Shown: positions 1-10,322 of the stretch, piece after piece
Layout of the letters: every line of letters begins with the position of its first letter
Numbering within the stretch: position 1 is the stretch's first letter
Assembly: GCA_003427395.1 (NCBI GenBank)
Contig: BFEA01000001.1
Location: forward strand, 1,925,730-1,966,773
From: Chara braunii
Lineage: Eukaryota > Streptophyta > Charophyceae > Charales > Characeae
DNA: 41,044 bases
Reading direction: 5' to 3'
Notes under the pieces: generated by a model
Seen by the model: only the letters and a program-made list of their open reading frames with translations
What the model was told of the DNA's origin: nothing
Databases searched by the model: none
Translations under genes and position numbers: made by a program

Positions 1-10
1 CTCAGGGACG

Positions 11-39
11 GATAGATAGATAGATAGATAGAGAGAGAG
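11..39. repeat. GATA/GA microsatellite
   Basis: Five GATA units run into a short GA tract at the window edge. It is simple-sequence DNA with no coding content. Confidence 0.9.
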
Positions 40-389
40 TCACCCCAATTTAACTAAATATTCCCCCCCTTTTCAGAACGTTCAAGTGTAGTACATGTTT
101 CCCACCCTGCGAACCCATCAAACCCTTCAGCCTCAACAAATCTCTCGGAGGTAACTCTCGTGCAAATGTCTAAAGCAAAAAAAAAAGAAAAAAAAAAAAG
201 ATCGTTTTTCGAACACTTTCTGACCTGCAGCAGCAATGCATCGACTGAGTAAACAGGAGTACACAGGTGAGCCAAATCCCCCTTGACATCATCCCCCTAC
301 CCCCCATGAAATCCCACCTGAAATCTCCCCTTTTATGTTTTGCGTTTTTGCCCTTCATTTTTTTTTGCGAGCAAAGCGGCAACAGGTCA

Positions 390-2250
390 TCTAGTAAATA
401 TTTAGAGCAAGTTGCACCGTCAAGATCAAGATCTTAACGGCCGGGAATATTAGCACCACTCGTGCAAGCAAACGGCAGAGCCTGAGTGGAAAAAGGAAGC
501 AGAGAAATGTGGAGGGTGTGGACTGCAATCCGGGATATCTCGGATCAGCCACCCTAAAGAAAACAGAACATTGAGGAGGCTTCATGAGAAAATAGCTTAC
601 CCGAAGAAAATCGGAGGCAAAATGGGGCTCCCATGAGCATGGGGGAGTCTTAGTTGCAGTCTGAGAAATAACGGACTACACCTTGGGCATGATCTAGGCT
701 TGAGTCAAGATGTAGGGCCTAGAAAAAGCCTCAAAAGCTAGTTGACACTTGGCATGTCAGAAAAAAGAAAGAAAGAAAAAGAAGAGAATAAGGAGAGAAA
801 AAGGAGGAAAAACGAAACAAAAAAATAAATAAAGGGAGTGAGTGAGTTGGCCGTCGGTAGAGACTGGCACAAGTATGAACAGGCAAGTCCCTACTGTTCA
901 GATTTGGAGGAAAAAAGAAAGGAAAAAAGAAAAAAAAAAAAAAGAAAAAAAAAAGGGTCACTAATGTCAAGAAACGGTCACAAGAGAGATACATTTGTGA
1001 CCAGATTCATCGAGGGCAGAATCTCTTACAAAGTATTTTGATTTTCTTTAGATTTTACTGAGAAAATCAAAGAAAATCAAGGCGTCATGCAACCGAGATG
1101 CAATAGATTACAAGGAGGGAAAACACATGTTCGGAGTGCATCTGGAGCCAATACTGAGTCCGGATGCACTTGGAAAATGGTCGCTCTATTTTGTTTCAGT
1201 TTGGGGCATGTTGTGGGGAAATGGGACTAGACAAAACGGCTTTATTGCAGTCCGAGAAATAACGGACTGCATAAGGGTGGCAAGGGCAAGGGAAAATTAT
1301 ACTTGACACACTCAAGGCATTAGAAAAAGGTGTCTCAAGGTTGGAGCAAATGGAGATGGTAAATAGTGACCCCGAGATGAGGATCTCGCGGCCAGGAATA
1401 ATCGACACATTTGAAATACATGGGAAGGGGAAATTGGGCCTGTCGGGGATTAAGAAGTCCCAAATAAAAATGGGACGTCGTCGGGAACTATCTCGAGGGC
1501 GAGATGAGCCCAAATCAAAATAATTTAAAATTGGGACATGTGCCGGTGGGACTACCAGTGGGACTGGAAAATGGGACTAGTGCAGAAAGAGTGGCGGGGA
1601 CTTGAGTGTCCAAAGGAAAACTGTGGACTGCGCACGAAGGATGAACACGCGACACAAATACACCATCAAAATCAAGATCTTGACGGTGGAAAATATTCAT
1701 AACTACTGATGCAAGAATTGAATGAGGCCAAGATGGAAGGATTTTGTGGTAGAAAGAAGAGCGAAAATGATGATGGGAGGCCTACCCTGCAGTCCGTGAT
1801 ATCTTGGACCAGCAAGACTTGAGAAAATAGAGCCCCAATGGGCTTTATGCGGAAAATAAGCTACCACGGGAAAATCGGAGCAAGGGGGACCAAAAATTGA
1901 GAGTAACGGAGGCAAAACGGAGCCTCTATGAGTATGGGGGCTTTATTATTAATCCGAGGAATAATAGTTAGTTGCTGGATCTGGATCTGGCCCTAGATCA
2001 AGATCCATGACGTAGGAAGAGAGTCTACAACTGCTTGATACTTGTCACATCAGAAATAAAGGAAAAAGAAAAGAAAAAGGGGAGAAAAAGGAGGGAGAAT
2101 GAGACAAAGAGCGAGAAAAGAGTGGAGGAGGATATATCATACAGTTGGGACTGACACAATAGGGAATGGCAGGTGCCTACTGTAACCTCATCACTCTCGA
2201 TTTAGTGGTGGGCAATCCGGAATGAAGAGATAAGACCCTTGGGGCATTAT
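390..2250. repeat. Diverged direct repeats of an unknown element
   Basis: Blocks recur in the same order. A block with AATCAAGATCT or GATCAAGATCT followed by an ACGG-type motif lies at about 420 and 1666. A block like GATATCTCGGATCAGC lies at about 530 and 1795. A GAGAAATAACGGACT block lies at 663 and 1253, with a weaker relative at 1955. Spacing between the outer copies is about 1.25-1.29 kb. The copies are purine-rich and carry poly-A interruptions. No protein family is recognisable in any frame. They could be remnants of a non-coding element or an old segmental duplication. Confidence 0.6.
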
Positions 2251-2679
2251 CTTAGCAATATCTAAAGTTTAAAAGGCAAAAATGAAAGAAAAAACAAAAA
2301 AAAATAGGCCGGTTTTCTTTTGGACCATGGATCTGATATTGGAGGAGGATATATGGTCGTTTTTTGTGGGGCCAGCTCAAACGGCGAACTCCGAAATGAG
2401 TTGGCAGCCCAAAATGGAAAGAAACAAAAAAGGGAAAAAAACGGAACAATGCATTTGGTCAAAAAGGAGGGGCAGATGCACCAAAACCTCAAAAATTGGG
2501 CCTTGGGGTTCAAATTTGAAGTAAGGACAACTTCGGGGTAGGCCGGATTAATGCAGGCCTTGGATCTCGGCTAGATCCAAGGTTGAGGATACATCGAGGC
2601 AAAAGGGAATACCTCGGCCTACTCAAATTGGGGTAGGAACGGGAAAATCGAGAAAAAGGCCTTGTGGGCCCTTTTCCAT

Positions 2680-2840
2680 GGCTACGCCGGACCCGGACCC
2701 GGACATTTCCGGACATGGAACCGGACCCGTGTCCGGTTGTTTCCGGACGTCCGGAATTCCGGACATCTTCCGGACACCGGACATGATGGGATCCGGACGG
2801 TCCGGATGTCTGGACAGGTCCGCAAAATGTCCGGACCATT
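2680..2840. repeat. CCGGA-rich palindromic cluster
   Basis: More than a dozen CCGGA/TCCGG motifs, many as TCCGGAC, are packed into about 160 bp, often followed by CAT. Similar motifs reappear at about 3080 and 3235-3285. The spacing is irregular, so this is a degenerate array rather than a clean tandem repeat. The function is unknown. Confidence 0.8.
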
Positions 2841-3956
2841 AAAAAAAATAAAAATAAAAGAGTCTGAAAAAAAATTATGTTATGCATAATAACAATGCAA
2901 ACCACTTTTGCCTCAGAGTCATGTCAGAATTCCTAACCAAACTTGAGTTAAAAGTCAAAAACTATAAAAAACTTTAAAAAAAAAGTTTAAAAGACTTTAA
3001 AAACTAACAAAAGGTAATGAATTATTAATAATTAAGAAATTGGGGATTGTCTAATAAATTATTATAGAGAGAGAGCATGTCCGGACCTCCCAAAGAATCA
3101 TAAATGGGCCTGAAAAACCCCCAAAGCAATTTTGGGGGCTTGGCTCCTCAATGGGGAAGGGTCCTGGACCGTTTTTTTTGTTTTTTTTTTTTCCTCGAAA
3201 TTTGGCAGATCTGGACCTTCCAAACCCGACATCTGGAGTCCGGACTGAATCTGGACCGTCTGGATGGCGGTCCGGACGTCCGGATTGTAGCCATGCCTTT
3301 TTCTCTCAAGTAAGGCTGCCCCTTGAGTATTCGGACTCAAGGGGCAAAATCTGAAAATGAAAGTGAGACTATGAGGAGGTTTTAGAGGCAGGCCGAGCTG
3401 GTGGCGCTTTGGCTGCTGCGGGAGACGACTGTGCTGCTGGGAGCTATGGCGCTCGTAGCTGCTGGTCAGGTTAGTCCCCCTCCTCGCTCTTCCTTACTGC
3501 AGTGCGCTAAACTTAGCGCTGCGGTTCCCGGCGCTGCACTGAACCCAGAATAGCGCAGCGCGGTCGCTCCTCAATGCCGCTGCTCCAACCTTGCAGGAAT
3601 GGGCGTTGGACCGGCCTAAGTACCGTCCGGCCGGCGGTCGGCCTCAATGCTGCCCAACGCGTCGTGATCTGGATCGTCAAGATTGGCGATTCAGATCAGA
3701 CCCACGAGTGGCAGCCTAAGAGCGCCGCCAGGCCCAACGGTAATGTCGTTTGGGCCTAGACCTGGTCTGCTGCAGGGAACCAACCGGTGGCTTCAATGCG
3801 GCCTACCGGGAGAAGGGTCCGGACTTTGGCTGGGCCGGCCTAAGTACCCCTTAGCCTAGTGGTCGGGTTCGAAAGGGATCCGTGTGACATCAGTATGTAA
3901 CAGACACGCTGCTGGAGCAGCGCACGACACAGCGCTGCGCTAGGACTAGGGGGAGG

Positions 3957-3960
<4 letters not shown>

Positions 3961-4022
<62 letters not shown>
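3961..4022. repeat. (GA)n microsatellite
   Basis: About 30 uninterrupted GA dinucleotides, flanked on the left by GGGAGGGAGG. They create spurious Ser-Leu open frames on the minus strand. Confidence 0.95.
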
Positions 4023-4028
<6 letters not shown>

Positions 4029-4129
4029 CGGTGGCCATACTTGCAGTGGCGGAAGACCTACCTGGGCGTCATAGCTGGACATGGCAGCAGTTACCTGCAG
4101 GTGAGACAGTGAGGAGGATGAAATCTCGT

Positions 4130-4171
4130 TCTTCTTCCTTCTTCTTCTTCCTCTTCTTCTTCTTTCACACA

Positions 4172-4203
<32 letters not shown>

Positions 4204-4740
4204 GAGATTACGAGCAGACATTGATTGGGCATTCGACAGGGAGACTATTCGTGGACTTTGCTATCGGGATTTGGTCTTCTCCCTTATCTCCATCTTCGCC
4301 TTGCTCCTCTTCCCTCACCTCATCCGTGGCATCTCCCCATGTGTATGTCAATGGAGGGACCTTCTATGTGTGTGGTCCCTCCTCTCTCACATACGCGATA
4401 GGCGAAAATTCAGTTTTGTTTTCTCGCAGCTGGACCTCCACCTCTTTATTTGTCTCATTATCATTTTCCTTTTAATTGTCTGTCTTTCTTTTACTCTCCT
4501 TGCCTTATCCATGCATGTTTTTTCCTTCTCCCCTGTTCTCTGGTCTCTCTCTATGGCTCTGCTCTCTTGCTGTTTCTCTCCTTTCTCCCTCTGTCTTGCT
4601 GTATTTCACACTCTCTCTCTTTCTTTCTGCCTCTTCGTCTCTTGGTATCTCCTCTCTCCCTCTCTCCCTCTCTCGCCCTGCCCCTCTCCTGCTTCTGTCC
4701 CATCATTCCCCCCCTCTCTCTCTTATCTCTCTTTTTGCAG
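4130..4740. repeat. CT-rich low-complexity tract
   Basis: CTT and CT runs with an embedded GA tract (4171-4207) give a strand composition that stays strongly pyrimidine-rich to 4740. Overlapping open frames in several frames reflect the rarity of stop triplets in CT-rich sequence and are not evidence of genes. Confidence 0.85.
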
Positions 4741-5254
4741 CTAATCTCCAACCCTATGGCCTGGATGGGTACTTCTCACATGTATGATGTTAGTTCTGCC
4801 TATCCAGTGTCCTGTTTCCTGTCTTGGTTATTTCCTTCTGTCCAGTCCGTTGTTGCATCCACAGTTGCATATTGCCCTTAGTGCATCTTCAATTCACACC
4901 CTCTATCCGACATTTTGTACTCATCTTTCCCAACGCCTCCGGCTCCTATCTTTTGGCTCCTTTCTCTCACCCTACCCCACCTCTCAGTTCCCACCTGCTC
5001 TCGCATCCTCATCTCACGCCTCCCATTTCTGATCTCCGATTTCCTGCCTCCCATTTCAGACCTCCGGACTCCACCTTCCATCTCAGATCTCCTACATTTT
5101 TCACGACTCTTGTGCAAAAAGACTTTTCAGCAAATCACCCGCTGTCAAGCTCACTGCAAAACGTGGATTTTTGAAAATATGAAAAGGGGGCTAAACCCTT
5201 GACAAACCTGGAGTCGTTAAATGTGGAGTCATCAAAGCATGCTGAAAGCTGTCC

Positions 5255-5580
5255 TGAAATGGTTTTCACGTATTACGGCAGCAGATGCAGTACCCAGGGC
5301 TCGATCCCTAGACCTCCCCCTCACCCATGTATAATACCCGTGGACCCGTGTGTGTTTGAACCTGCGGCCTGTGTTCTGAAAGTCGTATGCTCAATTGTTG
5401 TATATAGTGTGGTCGTGGGGTCTTGAGTCGTAGGTCTGAGTTTTAGAGGTCTCAGTAGTAGCATAGGTTGTAGCTGCTACAGTTCCGAAAGGTCAAGTCC
5501 ACGACCTTCCTGAACTTTCGGAGTGGCCTTTCGTAAGTCTTAGAGTCAGTGAGCGTCTGAGTCAGCAGAGGACAGTCCGC
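5255..5580 (+). repeat. TE1 5' LTR, truncated
   Basis: It aligns with the outer parts of the 3' LTR (7661-7760 and 8865-9100), sharing for example AGGGCTCGATCCCTAGACC and GTTCTGAAAGTCGTATGCTC. Homology stops near 5580, before the TATA-like region seen in the 3' copy. U3 is therefore cut short, and R, U5, the primer-binding site and the gag N-terminus are absent. Confidence 0.75.
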
Positions 5581-5702
5581 CCCATCACCACTTTCTGGCA
5601 CAAGGACCTTGCAAAGGCTGGCACAAGGACCTTGCAAAGGGCAAGCAGTGGAAGGGTCGGACCATCTCAGGCCAAGTTAAGGCCAAGGATAGTCTCATTC
5701 TT

Positions 5703-6179
5703 ATGATGGAGGAAGGTGGTCTGGAAGAGGTCCCCTACGGCGAGATTGAGTGGGGCCTGGATGATTTAGACAGTTGTGAAGGGCAGGGGAGTTCCTATGC
5801 TGCTTTCGCGGCCGGAGGGAGGGCGCAAGGAAGAGGAAGAGGCGAGGGCCAAGGGGACGAGGCCTCGCGTGGTCGAGGACAACGTGGCCAGGGGGTTGGC
5901 GACAGGGGAAACAGCCAAGCGGGAGGTAGGTGTCAAGGTCCCCCGTCAAACCATCCTCTTTCCAATTGGTCACCTCCCAGAACGGGTGGTTGGCACCTAG
6001 GTTGGCCTGAGGGCCGACCCTGGGAATCTTTGGGCATGGAAAAGAAAGACTGGCAAGACACAATAGGTAATTGGCAATGCGTGTTCTGCGGTGACCCTGG
6101 GCATCTCAACAAATTTTGCCTGAAATATAGGAATGCCCGAAGAGCTGCTGCAGAGTCAGCAAAAGGCAACCGCCGGTAG
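5703..6179 (+). pseudogene. TE1 gag C-terminal fragment with CCHC zinc knuckle
   Basis: A 158-codon open stretch encoding the C-terminal nucleocapsid part of a Ty3/gypsy Gag, which binds and packages element RNA. Residues 38-76 are Gly/Arg-rich. Residues 126-139 form one C-X2-C-X4-H-X4-C knuckle (CVFC...GH...FC) preceded by a Trp. The capsid portion expected upstream is missing because of the deletion that removed the end of the 5' LTR. Just upstream, a 22-bp unit (GGCACAAGGACCTTGCAAAG) occurs twice in tandem at about 5597 and 5619. The first ATG is unlikely to be a native start. The frame closes before the protease segment. Confidence 0.75.
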
Positions 6180-6194
6180 GGGTAGCAGCTTACC

Positions 6195-6775
6195 TTACCC
6201 CTAGGCCATGTGGAGATGAGTGCGCGTGCCAAGTAGAAACTCCCACTCCATGTGTGACTATGGCACAGGTTGCAGGCCAGAGTCTAGTTAGCTGTTCGAA
6301 GACTGCTTGTGTCAGAGTTTCTCTCTGGGCACTTCCCTCACAGGCCTAGCAGAAGTTAAAGGAGAGGACGCCGGCTTGGGCCAAGATGAAGAAAGAAGGA
6401 AAATGGCAGTTGTTGTTAGCAGATGTAGAGGTCTTTAGAGGCAGAGTAGGGCCCTTTTAGACAGTGGGGCTACCCTTAATTACATTACCCCTAGGCCATG
6501 TGGAGATGAGTGCGCGTGCCAAGTAGAAACTCCCACTCCATGTGTGAGTATGGCAGAGGTTGCTGGCTAGAGTCTAGTTAGCTGTCCGAAGACTGCTTGT
6601 GGCAGAGTTTCTCTCTGGGCGCTTCCCTCACAGGCCTGGCAGAAGAGTTAAAGGAGAGGACGCCGGCTTGGGCCAAGAAGAAGGAAGAAGGAAAATGGCA
6701 GTTGTTGTTAGCAGATGTACAGGTCTTTAGAGCCAAAGTAGGGCCCTTTTAGACAGTGGGGCTACCCGTAATTAC
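6195..6775 (+). repeat. 290-bp tandem duplication across the TE1 protease start
   Basis: The segment beginning TTACCCCTAGGCCATGTGG at 6195 restarts at 6485, a period of 290 bp, with only scattered differences. Both copies end in the protease active-site region LLDSGAT. In copy 1 the reading runs straight into the start of copy 2, so only copy 2 continues into protease. Confidence 0.85.
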
Positions 6776-7210
6776 ATTAACCGCAAAGCGCTGAAAAAGT
6801 TGAAGCTTATTCTGGAAGTCCAAAAGTTAGAAGAACCTATAGTTAGTATCCTCGCAGATAATCGCATGATGCGAGTCGAGGATTATGTCGAGGGAGTTCA
6901 GAGGTGCTTTCGCCTAGAAACATATGGGAAGGTAGAGAGAGTTCTCCATTCCCTGACTCTCCTCATTGAGGATGATCTCCCTTTCGATATAGTATTACGA
7001 ATGGATTGGGGAGATGCAGCAGGAGCCACTCTGCATTTGCACGAGCATGAGTGTAGGCTTCCTAGTCCTTCAATTGGCATTAAGAAAGCCCGCGTGTTTC
7101 ATGTGTCAGAAGTAGACGACTCCCTAGCACATTGCTGTCTCAGTGTGCCTGCATTTGCGCGATTAGTTAAAAAGGCAGTTAGAAGAGCAGGTCTTTGTGA
7201 CCTATGTTAG
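6740..7210 (+). pseudogene. TE1 aspartic protease fragment
   Basis: From 6740 the frame reads RALLDSGATRNYI, the Ty3/gypsy protease active site, with catalytic Asp at 6752. It continues about 130 residues to a PFDIVLRMDW motif, where intact family members usually have a Gly-Met-Asp-Trp; here Gly is Arg. The protease would release Gag and Pol proteins from the polyprotein. The frame ends at 7210. The RT continues from about 7197 in another frame, so a frameshift separates them. The 290-bp duplication immediately upstream disrupts the Gag-protease junction. Confidence 0.75.
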
Positions 7211-7649
7211 GCCTGTCACTGAGCCTAACAAAAAGGAACCTACCAACCTTGTAATTGCCAAGCTGCTGGAAGCATACGCAGATTTGTCAGAACCTCCTTC
7301 ACGAGTAGTTCAGCGTCCTATCCAACATCGCATGGAGATAGAGCCTGGCACTAGGACTCCCAAGGGAGCAGTCTATGGGATGTCTCCTAAGGAATTAGAT
7401 GAGCTGCGCAAGCAATTAGACGAGCTCCTCGAGAAGGGTTGGATTAGGCCCAACTCGTGTCCATTTGGAGCGCCTATTCTCTTTGTCCCCAAGGAGGAGG
7501 GAGAGTTGAGATTGTGTATTGACTATAGGGGTCTGAACGCAGTCATGATCAAGAATGCAGAGCCACTGCGCAGAATACACAAGAACCAAGCTCTTAGAAA
7601 CCGCTTCCGACAAGGTCCTGTGAGTATTCTCGGAGGACCTCGAATTTAG
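7197..7649 (+). pseudogene. TE1 reverse transcriptase N-terminus fused to the polyprotein C-terminus
   Basis: The fragment has hallmarks of the Ty3/gypsy RT entry region: [12 protein letters not shown], the [12 protein letters not shown] helix, [17 protein letters not shown] and [11 protein letters not shown]. After the fingers, at about 7560-7620, it jumps to sequence matching the end of the TE2 polyprotein (the segment before its LTR at about 15427-15470). The palm with the YxDD motif, RNase H, integrase and chromodomain are all deleted. It has no polymerase activity as it stands. Confidence 0.8.
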
Positions 7650-7758
7650 GACGGCGGGAGTGAAACGGTTTTCGCCTATTACGGCAGCAGATGCAGTACC
7701 CACGGCTCGATCCCTAGACCTACCCTTCACCCATGTACAGTACCCGTGGACGCATGTG

Positions 7759-8864
7759 TGTGCAATGACTTGCTGATTTCGAGTGCCGAGACTGATTGCG
7801 AGGCTGTACAGTAACAGCGGTAGGTAAGATTTGTAATTTTGTTTGGCTGAGGGCTAACCGAGAGACCTACCTGAACAGGAAATTCATGAGGGACATATCT
7901 GCAAATATGGGAAATATAGGCCCAGCACTAACCCGAATTTCTTACAGCTACCCGCACTGCGTATAGCAGACCCGGGCTACCCCTAGGACGGACAGGCCCA
8001 AAGGGCCTATACCGATAGACGGTCCTATACCGATAGACGGTCCTATAGCCTATAGCCGGGTAGGTAGAGGCCGAGAGGCCGAAACTGGATTGGTACCGGT
8101 CGGTCCAGTCAGTCAGGTTTAGGCCTAGGCTAGAGTAGTCTAGAGCTATTAATAGTTTAGGGAAATCGGTCCAGGGCTTTTGGCTGTTCATTTTCGCGAA
8201 GCAGCGTTTGGAGCAAGCAAGTTGGCGGTGGCAATTGTCTGCAGGCGGCATCCTGAGACCCTTGCCTAGGACGGCGGCCATAGCTGGCCCTTCTGAAGGT
8301 TGCCGGAGCTGGGGCAACCTCAACGCATCTACCCCTGGGGGTATCTGCGTCTGGCCAGGCTATATCGAGGCTCTTCACTGAGTGTGTGGGTGGCGGCAGC
8401 CATAGCTGCCGGTTTCTTCGTCAGAGTTGTCCATCGGCACTGAAGACTCCATCGCAGGATCTGTTCTTCATCTGGGTGGTTGGCGCTGGTCTCTGGGAGG
8501 CTATTTCACTGTTGCGCTACTAACTGGGTGTAGGGTAGAGAGTGGAGTGTGGGGTTCTGAGTGGCGAGATACTGGAACAAACTCTGTATCGATATCTGGT
8601 TTTAATTGGCTTTTCATCAGTGTGAATTCCAATTGTTATCCTCGCAGGTTTCTTCTTGTGATTGGTTGTTGGGAGTTTGTCAGAGAGTGAGAAACACGCG
8701 GTGTCCTCTCCCTATCTGTGCATGGCTGAAGTTTCGCTGTTTACTCTGATCTGTGTACAGTTGGACTCTGTCTCCTCTCCCCCTTCTCTTGTGCATGTAT
8801 GGGCGTGTATGAGACTGTCTGTGTGAGTGGCGGTACAAATCGTCAGACAACCAAGTTCATGACA
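7759..8864 (+). mobile_element. Insertion inside the TE1 3' LTR, probably a solo LTR
   Basis: LTR-A sequence breaks after CGCATGTGTG and resumes at ATGTGTTTGAATC. An ATGTG repeat at both edges is compatible with a 5-bp target duplication, although the exact ends are ambiguous. The inserted 1.1 kb has no coding content. It carries a 17-bp tandem unit (TATACCGATAGACGGTC, about 8009 and 8026) and two CATA-loop hairpins (about 8275 and 8394-8411) of the kind seen in LTR-A, so a related solo LTR is the best reading. Confidence 0.6.
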
Positions 8865-9245
8865 TGTGTTTGAATCTGCGACCTGTGTTCTGAAAGTCGT
8901 ATGCTCAACTTTTGTATATAGTGCGGTCGTCGGGTCTTGAGCCGTAGGTCTGAGTTTTAGAGGCCTTAGTAGTAGCATAGGTCTTAGCTGCGACAGTTCC
9001 GAAAGGTCGAGTCCACGACCTTCCAGAACTTCCGGAAGCGGCCTTTCATAAGTCTTAGAGTCAGTCCGCGTCTGAGTCAGCAGAGGACAGTCCTACCACA
9101 GTCAACAAAGGGCAGTCCCTAGTCCTACCTAGCCTAGTCACCGGTACCCAGTCCCGGGGTGCACGTCGTCTAGTCAGCAAGTACCATGTGGGACTGTGCA
9201 CACCCGGGGCCCAGAGTCAAAGGGCAGACCTGTGACGATCCGAAG

Positions 9246-9254
9246 TATAAATAA
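9246..9254 (+). promoter_or_regulatory. LTR-A TATA-like box
   Basis: TATAAATAA is followed by AGAGGCAGCG. The equivalent place in the TE2 LTR (15915) reads TATAAATGA followed by the same box. The shared position and context support a retrotransposon core promoter. Activity is not shown. Confidence 0.5.
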
Positions 9255-9486
9255 AGAGGCAGCGTCAAGTCATTCATTTATTCTGCCTGTGAGCCGTGTG
9301 GAAGCGCTGTCGGAGTGTCTTGTGTACGAAGGTCTGCAGGTGCCCGAAGAGGAAGAGGGCTAAGAGGAGAACGACGCGGCCATAGCCACAAGTTAGTGAT
9401 AGGTGGTAGACGACAGCCATAGCTGTCAGTTAGGAGGTTAGTAGATGTGTGTGTTGTGTGTGTGTGCGGGACATCCGGGGAGATCC

Positions 9487-9489
<3 letters not shown>

Positions 9490-9560
<71 letters not shown>
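9490..9560. repeat. (GT)n microsatellite
   Basis: About 35 GT dinucleotides within the TE1 3' LTR. The complementary frames give spurious His-Thr polypeptides. Confidence 0.95.
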
Positions 9561-9562
<2 letters not shown>

Positions 9563-9976
9563 CAATTTGCTTGGGGATACAGTTGATCAGTTGGGAATCT
9601 TTGTCTGGCGCGCAGCGCCATAGCCGTTCGAGACAAGTTGGAATCTGAACTGTGTTCCTGGCTACAGTTATCTCTGAGCTTGGTGTGGGCGCTATGCGCC
9701 AGGTTTGATCGTCGGCTGTTTTCATGCATGCTGAGCTTGAAGAAGACAAGTCTGATTGCAGTCCTTCAATATCTGCTGGCACATATGTACCTGTATCCCT
9801 CCATTTCTACATCTCTGCTCTCGGATCTCTTATCTCAAATTGCTGTTTTACCGTTTCTCAGTTTGCTCTTTTACCTGTTTACGTGTTTATGCCTCAGTTC
9901 TCCTCGTCCAAGGAAACTGGATTACTACCCTCATACAAGAAAACTCTGTCGATTGTTACCGTCTTCTCCTTTGCAG

Positions 9977-10047
9977 GGTTGCAATGATGGTATGATCAAT
10001 GTTCGCTTCTCGAGGTTGAATTTGGTCGATTTGGCAGGTTCCGAGCG
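9977..10047 (+). CDS. Kinesin exon with switch II
   Basis: The acceptor TTTGCAG ends at 9976 behind a pyrimidine-rich tract. The donor GTGAGT starts at 10048. The 71 nt encode [16 protein letters not shown] then VDLAGSE plus two bases of the Arg codon, completed by T from the exon at 16729. DLAGSE is the DxxGxE switch II motif that senses the nucleotide gamma-phosphate. Confidence 0.88.
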
Positions 10048-10288
10048 GTGAGTTGCTGTGTTCACTTCTGAGGATTTACATCCGAGCCCTACACTTTTTG
10101 TAGTGTGATCACTAATACGTACCATAATTGTAATGTTCAGGCTCTGCTGATCTCTAACTGTCAACCATTATCATCGTCATGATCACCATCAACACCACCA
10201 CAAACCATAATCGTGAAGTTCAGGCTCTGTTGATCTCTAATTGTCAATCATCATCATCATCATCATCTCCATCATCATCATCATCATC

Positions 10289-10322
<34 letters not shown>

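Larger units (their letters stand above)
1..5254. other. Region without a supported gene
   Basis: Apart from the repeats listed separately I see nothing protein-coding in these 5.2 kb. Open frames here are low-complexity by-products of poly-A, GA and CT tracts. Kinesin exons upstream of 9977 would be expected on the plus strand before TE1, but I found no motor motifs such as the P-loop here. Confidence 0.6.
5255..9760 (+). mobile_element. TE1: internally deleted Ty3/gypsy retrotransposon, LTR-A family
   Basis: The left end starts TGAAATGG and the right end finishes GATTGCA. Both ends are flanked by GTCC (5251-5254 and 9761-9764), read as a 4-bp target-site duplication. Order is 5' LTR remnant, gag C-terminus with CCHC knuckle, duplicated protease segment, protease, RT N-terminus, then an abrupt jump into the polyprotein's extreme C-terminus followed by the 3' LTR. 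Catalytic RT, RNase H and integrase are missing. TE2 at 11848-16412 is a less deleted relative that shows what was lost. The copy is not autonomous. Confidence 0.85.
7661..9760 (+). repeat. TE1 3' LTR (LTR-A) with an internal insertion
   Basis: It starts TGAAACGG right after a purine-rich ACGGCGGGAG tract and ends GATTGCA before the GTCC duplication. Its outer parts match the 5' LTR. The downstream part matches the TE2 3' LTR (15471-16412), including the AAGAGGCAGCG box after the TATA motif and CATA-loop hairpins. A 1.1-kb insertion at about 7759-8864 and a long GT repeat inflate it to 2.1 kb from a base length near 1 kb. Confidence 0.8.

Noticed and set aside
3845-3890. tRNA-like A box (TAGCCTAGTGG) and B box (GGTTCGAAAGG)
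   Set aside because: The boxes are only about 2 bases apart and no cloverleaf can form, so it is at best a broken SINE or chance.
4031-5174. Overlapping 80-240-codon Ser/Leu/Phe-rich frames
   Set aside because: CT-rich low-complexity DNA with few stop triplets; no domain, and similar frames occur in all three registers.
9278-9782. His-Thr repeat proteins on the minus strand
   Set aside because: They are translations of the (GT)n microsatellite inside an LTR.
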